Shown: one piece after another, positions 58,623 through 64,000 of the stretch | Layout of the letters: each line of letters begins with the position of its first letter | Numbering within the stretch: the stretch's first letter is position 1 | Assembly: GCA_035495435.1 (NCBI GenBank) | Contig: DATJFV010000072.1 | Location: forward strand, 1-64,000 | Length of the DNA: 64,000 nt | Direction of reading: 5' to 3' | Source of the DNA: JBDSKH01 sp035495435 | Lineage (GTDB): Bacteria > Actinomycetota > Actinomycetes > Actinomycetales > Microbacteriaceae | Notes under the pieces: model-generated | Seen by the model: the letters and a program-made list of their open reading frames with translations, nothing else | What the model was told of the DNA's origin: nothing | The model's database searches: none | Program-made: the position numbers and the translations under genes

Positions 58623-61327
58623 CGCGGCGTGCAGGCCCCGCCGGGCTGGCGGTGCGGGCCACCACCACCCACCCGGCGCTCAGCCTGTTCGCCATCCTCA
58701 TCGTCGCGATCACCGCGTTCGCCGGGGCGGCCGCACCGGGCCTGCTGCAGCAGGCGCAGACCGACAGCGTGCGCTACGCGCTGCGTGCCACCGGCTCGGC
58801 CGAGCGCGACTTCTCGACGACCGTTCGCGGAATTCCCGTCGCGGGTGCGGGGCGCGACCTGGGGCTGCCCGCCGACGTCGCCCGAGTGTGGGGCAGTCCG
58901 CTGCAGCAGCTCGCCGACGCGCGCGAGCTGCTGAGCGCGCGAGTGCGGGGGGTGCTCGGTGCGCCGCGGCTGGTGGTCGAGCTGGATCCGAGCGAAGCGC
59001 GCCCCGACCCGCTCGATCCGCGGCCGCGCACCCGGTTGCTGATCCGGTACGACCCGGCGGTCGACGAACGCGTGACCTGGGTGGAGGGCCGGGAGCCCGC
59101 GCACTCCGATGACGGTGCCGTCGAGGTGGGGCTGACCTCGGAGGCCGCTGCGGCGATGGACTGGCGGATCGGGGAGCACCGGCAGCTGCCGCGCGGGGTC
59201 GACACCCTGCAGGACGTGGTGCTGGCCGGCATCTACGAGGTGAACGACCCCGCCGACCCGGACTGGGCGCACGCACCCCTCGCCGTGCACTACTCGCGGG
59301 TGCAGCCGGGCCTCGAGAACCCGGTGTTCACCGCCGTCGCGTTCGCGGCACCCGCAGACCTCGCTGCGGCTCTGCCCTATCAGACCGAGGCGACCGCTCT
59401 GGCCTGGTACCCGTTCGACGTCGATCGGGTGCGTGCTGCCGACGCCGCACAGCTGATCGCCGAGCTGCGCCTCTTCAGCGCCACCGCGGTCGAGTTCGAT
59501 CTGGTCACCCAGCGGCTTTTCAGCACCGGCATCTCGTTCCGCAGCACCGCGACCGCGACGATGACGCAGGCCCTCGTGCGGGTCGAGGCGATGTCGGCGC
59601 TGGTGGCCCTCATCGCATCCGGGCCGCTCGCGGTCTCGGTGGTCGTGCTGGCCCTCACGGCGCGGATGCTCGCGCTGCGCCGGCGCACGTCGCTGCAGCT
59701 GGCGGCGGCGCGGGGAGCGTCACTGCGGCTGCGCGCCGGTCTGCTGGCGGCCGAGGGTGCGGTCATCGGGTGCATCGGGGGCGTCGTCGGCGGGCTCGCC
59801 GGTGCGGCGGCGGGCGGAGGCGATGGTGCGGTCGTCGCGGTCGTTCCGGTGCTCGCCGGTCTCACCCCGGCGGTCGCGCTTCCGGTGCTCGGACTGCTGG
59901 TCGCCCGCCGCCGGGTGCGCGCCGACCTCGGCAGCGGGGATGCCCCGGCACGGCGACGGCGTCTGCTGGCCGAGACCGCGGTGGTCGTGCTTGCCGCTGT
60001 CACAACCGTCCTCGTGCTCACCCACGCCCTCGCACGCGACTCGGCGGCACCGGATCCCGTCCTCACCGCCGTACCGCTGCTGCTCGCCGCCGTCGGCTGC
60101 GTCATCACGCTGCGGCTCGTCCCGGCGCTTCTGGCTCTCGTCGAACGCGGGGTCCCGGGCCGGCGCGGGCTGGTGGCGCTGGTCGGGCCCGCGCGGGCGC
60201 GACGCGATCCGTCGGTGCGGGTGGCTCCGGTGCTCGCGGTGGTGGTCGGCGTGGCGATCGCCATCTTCTCGGTGGCCTTCTCGGCGACGATCGAGTCCGG
60301 CATCCGGGTCGCGGCGCGCAGCGCTGCGGGAGCGGACCTGCGGGTGGCGGCGCCCTACCTCTCCCCGGATCAGCTGGATGCCCTCGGGCGGCTCGATGGC
60401 GTGTCGGCTATCGCGCCGGTCTCGGCAGGCCAGCAGCTCGACGCGGCAACGGGCTGGAAGGATCTGGCGGTCACCGTCTACGTCATCGACGTCGACCGGA
60501 TGCGTGCCGTGCAGACCGATCCGGCGGCCGCGATCCCGCTGCCCGATGCTCTGCCGACTGACGACGGCGACGCGGTACCGGTGGTCGCCTCAGACGATCT
60601 CATCGCGGTGATCGGCACCGACCCGCTGACCGTGGGTCGCACGAACGTCGACGTCGTCGGTGCGGCCCCCGCCCGCTCGCCCCTCGGCAGCACCCGGCTG
60701 TGGGTCGCGGTGGACCGCTCTGCCGCCGATCGGTTGGGGGTGGGTGACGCGTTGCCGGCGGTGGCGCTGATCGATCTGGCACCGGGGGCGGATGCGGAGC
60801 GGGTCGCCGCCGAGGCGCGCGAGATCGCGGGGCCGACCGGTCACGCGTCGACCCCGGCGTCACTGGCGGCGGTGCGGCTCGAGGATCCCGCCCTGATCGG
60901 TCTCCAGTTCGCGCTGCTCGCCGCGGTCGGCGTCGTGGCCGCGTTGCTCGGGCTCGCGATCGGGATGACGCTGGCGCTGGGTGCGCCCGCCCGCGGTCGT
61001 CTGTTGGCGCTGCTCACCGCCGTCGGCTACCGGCGTTCGCGTGAGCTCGCGCTGGTGCTGTGGGAGGTTGCGCCCGCTGTGGTGGTCGCGTTGCCGGTGG
61101 GTGCCGCAGTCGGCCTGGCTCTTCCGGGGATCGTGCTGCCCGCCATCGACCTCACCGGGTTCGTGGGCGGCGCCGACCAGCCTTCGGTGCGGCTGGGTGG
61201 TCTGCTGCCCGCCCTCGTCGTCGCCGGCTTCCTGCTGGTTTCGGCCCTCGCGGTGCTGATCGCCGCCCTCGTCGCGCGCCGGGTGACCGCCGCCGGCACC
61301 CTGCGTAGCATCGATGAGGAAGGATGA
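58619..61327 (+). CDS. Second large FtsX-like ABC transporter permease
   Basis: 902 residues with the same architecture as the gene before it: N-terminal span SLFAILIVAITAFAGAAAPG, extracytoplasmic domain, central span bundle with LALRRRTSLQLAAARGASLRLRAGLLAAEG, second extracytoplasmic part and C-terminal spans ending before RRVTAAGTLRSIDEE. Likely a heterodimer partner of the first permease. ATG 58619 overlaps it by 4 bp. Confidence 0.9.
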   Translation: MTRRAGPAGLAVRATTTHPALSLFAILIVAITAFAGAAAPGLLQQAQTDSVRYALRATGSAERDFSTTVRGIPVAGAGRDLGLPADVARVWGSPLQQLADARELLSARVRGVLGAPRLVVELDPSEARPDPLDPRPRTRLLIRYDPAVDERVTWVEGREPAHSDDGAVEVGLTSEAAAAMDWRIGEHRQLPRGVDTLQDVVLAGIYEVNDPADPDWAHAPLAVHYSRVQPGLENPVFTAVAFAAPADLAAALPYQTEATALAWYPFDVDRVRAADAAQLIAELRLFSATAVEFDLVTQRLFSTGISFRSTATATMTQALVRVEAMSALVALIASGPLAVSVVVLALTARMLALRRRTSLQLAAARGASLRLRAGLLAAEGAVIGCIGGVVGGLAGAAAGGGDGAVVAVVPVLAGLTPAVALPVLGLLVARRRVRADLGSGDAPARRRRLLAETAVVVLAAVTTVLVLTHALARDSAAPDPVLTAVPLLLAAVGCVITLRLVPALLALVERGVPGRRGLVALVGPARARRDPSVRVAPVLAVVVGVAIAIFSVAFSATIESGIRVAARSAAGADLRVAAPYLSPDQLDALGRLDGVSAIAPVSAGQQLDAATGWKDLAVTVYVIDVDRMRAVQTDPAAAIPLPDALPTDDGDAVPVVASDDLIAVIGTDPLTVGRTNVDVVGAAPARSPLGSTRLWVAVDRSAADRLGVGDALPAVALIDLAPGADAERVAAEAREIAGPTGHASTPASLAAVRLEDPALIGLQFALLAAVGVVAALLGLAIGMTLALGAPARGRLLALLTAVGYRRSRELALVLWEVAPAVVVALPVGAAVGLALPGIVLPAIDLTGFVGGADQPSVRLGGLLPALVVAGFLLVSALAVLIAALVARRVTAAGTLRSIDEEG

Positions 61328-62280
61328 CCATGACCCTCCCCGCAGCAACCGCCGATGCCGGCCCCGACATCCTGTGCTCTGAACTCGTGCGCATCTTCAC
61401 CGCCCAGGGTGTCGAGGTGCAGGCCCTGCAGGGCCTGGAGCTGCGCGTCGAGCGCGGTGAGATGGTTGCGCTGGTCGGCGCGTCGGGCTCGGGCAAGTCG
61501 ACGCTGCTGACGATCCTGGCCGGGCTCGACACCCCGACGGCCGGCCGCGCACAGGTCGCCGGTCACGACCTCGTGACGATGCGGGGCGCCGAGCGGCTGA
61601 GATACCAGCGCAGCAGCGTCGGGTTCGTCTGGCAGCAATCGGCACGCAACCTGCTTCCCTACCTCAGCGCTGCCGAGAACATCGGGATGGCGCACGCCGT
61701 GGCAGGGGTCGTGCCGCGTGCCCGGCGGACCGCGGTTGCCGACGAGTTGCTCGACCTGCTCGGGGTGGCGGATGTCGCCGCGCGTCGCCCCGACCAGCTC
61801 TCCGGTGGGCAGAAGCAACGGGTCGCGATCGCCGTGTCGCTCGCCAACGACCCCCGTGTGCTCCTCGCCGACGAGCCGACCGGCGAGCTCGACGAGGCCA
61901 CCAGCGCCGACGTACTCGCCGCCATGGAGACCGTGAACCGCGAGCGCGGAGTCACGACGCTGATCGTCACGCACGACCCCGCGGTGTCTGAGCACGTGAA
62001 CCGCACCGTGCGCATCCGCGACGGCCGCACCTCGACCGAGACGTTGCGCGGCACGCGGGTCGACGCCGAGGGCCGATCGGTGCGCGTCGCAGAGGAGTTC
62101 GCGGTGCTCGACCGGGCCGGCCGCATGCAGTTGCCGGCCGAGTTCACGGCGGCGCTCCAACTGCGCGACCGGGTTCGACTGTCGCTCGAGCGCGACCGGG
62201 TCGAGGTGCGTCCCGGTGATCGGCCGGTGCCCGAGACGGAACCGGGCCACGGGAAGCACCGCCGCGAGGAGGAGTCATGA
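61324..62280 (+). CDS. ABC transporter ATPase with C-terminal AbrB-like domain
   Basis: 318 residues. A LolD/MacB-type ATPase: Walker A GASGSGKST (52-60), LSGGQKQRVAIAVSL (from 159), LLADEPTGELDEATS and THDPAVSEHVN. From about residue 255 it continues with EEFAVLDRAGRMQLPAEF, then LQLRDRVRLSLERDRVEVRP, which follows the SpoVT/AbrB strand pattern (V-D-x-x-G-R-x-x-L-P). LolD-type ATPases normally end near residue 230. The added domain could dimerise the protein or bind DNA. Its start and stop overlap both neighbours by 4 bp. Confidence 0.88.
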   Translation: MTMTLPAATADAGPDILCSELVRIFTAQGVEVQALQGLELRVERGEMVALVGASGSGKSTLLTILAGLDTPTAGRAQVAGHDLVTMRGAERLRYQRSSVGFVWQQSARNLLPYLSAAENIGMAHAVAGVVPRARRTAVADELLDLLGVADVAARRPDQLSGGQKQRVAIAVSLANDPRVLLADEPTGELDEATSADVLAAMETVNRERGVTTLIVTHDPAVSEHVNRTVRIRDGRTSTETLRGTRVDAEGRSVRVAEEFAVLDRAGRMQLPAEFTAALQLRDRVRLSLERDRVEVRPGDRPVPETEPGHGKHRREEES

Positions 62281-62963
62281 ACGCCGTGCTGCGTGCCGTC
62301 GGGGTGACCCGGGTGTTCCCCAGCCCCGCGGGAGATGTGGAGGCTGTGAAGGGCGTCGACCTGGAGGTGGCGCCGGGGGAGTTGGTCGTGATCCGCGGCA
62401 GATCGGGTTCGGGCAAGACGACGCTGCTGACCATGCTCGGTGGTCTCGACCAGCCGACGACCGGACGGGTCGAACTCGACGGGGTCGACCTGGCGTCCCT
62501 CGGGGCGGGCGTCGCGGATGTGCTCGGGGTGCGCATCGCCTCGGTGTTCCAGAGCTTCGGGCTGATCGGCGTGCTGTCGGCGGCCGAGAACGTGGAGGTG
62601 CCGCTGCGCATCCGCCGCGTGCCGGCGGCCGAACGACAGGAGCGGGTCGCCCTCGCGCTGGAGGCCGTCGGTCTCTCGGCTCACGCGAATCAGCGCCCCG
62701 CGGAGTTGTCGGGTGGCCAGCAGCAGCGCGTGGGGCTGGCACGCGCTCTCGTCGGCGACCCCGGCGTCCTGCTGGCGGACGAGCCGACCGGTCAACTCGA
62801 CAGCGAGACCGGCGCCACCATCATGAACCTGATCGCCGGGTTCGTGCACCAGCGGGGCATGGCGGCGATCGTGGCCACCCATGACCCGGCGATGATGGCG
62901 CGTGCCGACCGGGTGATCGAGCTGCACGACGGCCGGCTCACCGCGGCGGCCGTCGCCGGCTGA
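62277..62963 (+). CDS. ABC transporter ATPase, LolD/MacB type
   Basis: 228 residues. Walker A GRSGSGKTT (41-49), LSGGQQQRVGLARALV, LLADEPTGQLDSETG and THDPAMMARADRV are intact. It has normal LolD length without any extension, in contrast to the ATPase before it. It closes the four-gene operon, probably pairing with the other ATPase under the two FtsX-like permeases. Confidence 0.92.
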   Translation: MNAVLRAVGVTRVFPSPAGDVEAVKGVDLEVAPGELVVIRGRSGSGKTTLLTMLGGLDQPTTGRVELDGVDLASLGAGVADVLGVRIASVFQSFGLIGVLSAAENVEVPLRIRRVPAAERQERVALALEAVGLSAHANQRPAELSGGQQQRVGLARALVGDPGVLLADEPTGQLDSETGATIMNLIAGFVHQRGMAAIVATHDPAMMARADRVIELHDGRLTAAAVAG

Positions 62964-62967
62964 CCGG

Positions 62968-63594
62968 TTAGTTCTTGGCGGGGGTGCTGGCCGGGCCGAG
63001 CAGCACGTCGCCGGCGTGATCGGGCTGCTGGCCGTTCGCGGCGGTGTACTGCTCTTCGGCCCACTTCTGCTGCTCGAGCGCCACCGGATCGGGCTGGGAG
63101 GTGTCGTAGCGCCAGCGGTCGAGATCGTCGGCGAAGAGCTTCTTGGCCTGGCGCGGCTTGTGCAGCCAACGCACCAGGCGGTCGCGGTACTCGTTGAGCG
63201 TCTGGTCGGCCTGGAAGGTGTAGTTGACCGAGTTGGTGCGCATGTCGTCGAGCTGGTGCGCCGCCCAGTCGGCGGCGAGGGCCGAACCCGCGATGGGCAG
63301 CAGCCGCACCTGGATGTCGGCGGCGGCCGCGAGCGTCTCGGAATGCTCTTTCGCCTGCGGGCTGAGACTGTGCCAGGTCGCGGCGGCGCGGCCCGCGGTG
63401 ACCAGGGCGGCCACAGCGGAGGCGCGGGTCTCCTGATCGCGCTGCTGGACCAGTCGGCGCGTCGCGCCACGGCCGACCAGGGCACCGATCACACCTGCGA
63501 CGAGGATCGCGAGGAAGGGGAACACGGCACCGGTCAGCACCGCCCAGCCCGCGTCGCTCTGAAGCCAGTCCACGAAGTCGTTCCACCACTGCAT
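62968..63594 (-). CDS. Membrane-anchored hypothetical protein
   Basis: 208 residues. A Trp-rich N-terminus (MQWWNDFVDWLQSDAGW) leads into one span (VLTGAVFPFLAILVAGVIGALVG), then a cytoplasmic helical domain with several Trp/His residues and a polar tail. No known domain is recognised. TATGGT lies 6 nt before ATG 63594. It converges with the ABC operon. Confidence 0.75.
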   Translation of the reverse strand: MQWWNDFVDWLQSDAGWAVLTGAVFPFLAILVAGVIGALVGRGATRRLVQQRDQETRASAVAALVTAGRAAATWHSLSPQAKEHSETLAAAADIQVRLLPIAGSALAADWAAHQLDDMRTNSVNYTFQADQTLNEYRDRLVRWLHKPRQAKKLFADDLDRWRYDTSQPDPVALEQQKWAEEQYTAANGQQPDHAGDVLLGPASTPAKN

Positions 63595-63600
63595 GGGGGC

Positions 63601-63606
63601 ACCATA
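63601..63606 (-). promoter_or_regulatory. -10 element TATGGT, leaderless promoter of membrane hypothetical gene
   Basis: TATGGT on the minus strand with 6 nt to ATG 63594. Confidence 0.5.
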
Positions 63607-63669
63607 AGCCGAGGCCCCCGCCGCGAACGCCGCGACATACGGCGTGTGCCGGGATTGCCAGGCTGGGTC

Positions 63670-63915
63670 TCAGGCGTAGCGCAGCGCGTCGACCGCGTCG
63701 TCGGGCGCCCCGAAGTCGCCGATCACCTGAAACGCTGAGGCCCGCCCCACCAGGCGCTTGCTGACGTAGTGATCGTCGACGCGCTCGACGTAGCCGAGGA
63801 CCAGCCCGTCGGAGCGGGCCACGCGCCACAGAGCACCTCGTCGGGGCACGATCTCGATTCCGCGGGGGGTGCTGCGGCGCAGCGGCAGCGGTGCGGGGCG
63901 CTCGAGGAGTTCCAT
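63670..63915 (-). CDS. Small hypothetical protein under a LexA box (probable SOS gene)
   Basis: 81 residues. Strand-rich: RGIEIVPRRGALWRVARSDGLVLGYVER, then SAFQVIGDFGAPDDAVDALRY. No known domain is recognised. A perfect SOS-box palindrome lies 3 bp upstream of ATG 63915, and its right half contains TATGTT, a -10 element with 6 nt to the start, so LexA would cover the promoter of a leaderless gene. In related genomes small genes like this flank SOS mutagenesis genes, which would lie just right of the window; that is inference. Confidence 0.75.
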   Translation of the reverse strand: MELLERPAPLPLRRSTPRGIEIVPRRGALWRVARSDGLVLGYVERVDDHYVSKRLVGRASAFQVIGDFGAPDDAVDALRYA

Positions 63916-63918
63916 GGC

Positions 63919-63934
63919 TCGAACATATGTTCGA
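63919..63934 (-). promoter_or_regulatory. LexA (SOS) box, perfect palindrome, with embedded -10
   Basis: TCGAACATATGTTCGA matches the actinobacterial SOS consensus TCGAAC-N4-GTTCGA exactly. The minus-strand TATGTT within it (63922-63927) lies 6 nt before ATG 63915. Confidence 0.85.
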
Positions 63935-63961
63935 CCACTGACATTCGGGGGGCTGATATAC

Positions 63962-63995
63962 TTGACTCACCAAGGATTTTCGAACATGTGTTCAA
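63962..63995 (+). promoter_or_regulatory. Outward promoter -35 TTGACT and second LexA box
   Basis: TTGACT (63962-63967) precedes TCGAACATGTGTTCAA (63980-63995), which differs from the SOS consensus at one position (A for G near the end). The box covers the place where the -10 should be. It must regulate a gene to the right of the window. Confidence 0.7.
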
Positions 63996-64000
63996 CGGGG

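Overview
The window is about 70% GC chromosome of a Gram-positive actinobacterium, most likely the family Microbacteriaceae (Microbacterium-like). This is an inference from four things: the codon and base composition; the gene families (ClpS next to DUF2017, FBP-domain and KTSC-domain proteins, NERD helicase, GlgX-TreY-TreZ); a tandem 38-bp repeat starting GTCTCGATACACCG, a type I remember from that family; and leaderless promoters (TANNNT, then 6-7 nt, then the start codon). No rRNA, phage, transposase, integrase or CRISPR array is visible. The window reads as ordinary, gene-dense core chromosome. No gene-free stretch exceeds 300 bases.

Layout. 0-8 kb: gatB, a proline-rich membrane protein with an HEXXH motif, a divergent RimK-like ligase and retropepsin-like protease pair, a NYN-domain protein, and an ABC-2 exporter. 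8-16.8 kb: an RraA-like protein, a PIG-V-like mannosyltransferase, an ECF sigma factor with a small membrane partner, a secreted I36-like protein, a NERD/UvrD helicase, a phosphoesterase with a KTSC protein, and two surface proteins, one with chaplin-like repeats and an LAATG sorting signal. 16.8-31.7 kb: a G6PDH-like dehydrogenase, GNAT, glycosyltransferase, acyltransferases, an ArsR-led four-gene operon, a TetR gene facing a VOC-MFS-methyltransferase operon, and an alcohol dehydrogenase. 31.8-38 kb: the glgX-treY-treZ operon, which converts glycogen or maltodextrin to trehalose. 38-47 kb: an M23 peptidase, a YidC paralogue, a succinate-semialdehyde-type dehydrogenase, and a polyamine-type ABC operon facing a GntR/FCD regulator and a stand-alone Cache-domain protein. 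47-52 kb: a DUF4279 and EXPERA gene pair, then a TPP riboswitch driving a YkoE-YkoD-YkoC thiamine-precursor ECF transporter. 52-55.7 kb: metallopeptidase, DUF2017, ClpS, tRNA-His, oligoribonuclease, and an MFS/MarR pair. 55.7-63 kb: tRNA-Arg and a four-gene ABC system of two large FtsX-type permeases and two ATPases, one ending in an AbrB-like domain. The right end carries two LexA-type SOS boxes between a small leaderless gene and an outward promoter.

The most useful non-routine signals are the paired SOS boxes, at least sixteen leaderless promoters, two probable non-canonical start codons (ATC at 3138 and CTG at 48920), the chaplin-like surface protein, the ABC-AbrB fusion, and several families of intergenic palindromic repeats. 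I did not find a clearly new multi-gene system. The best candidates are the FtsX/ABC-AbrB cluster and the Cache/FCD polyamine control unit.
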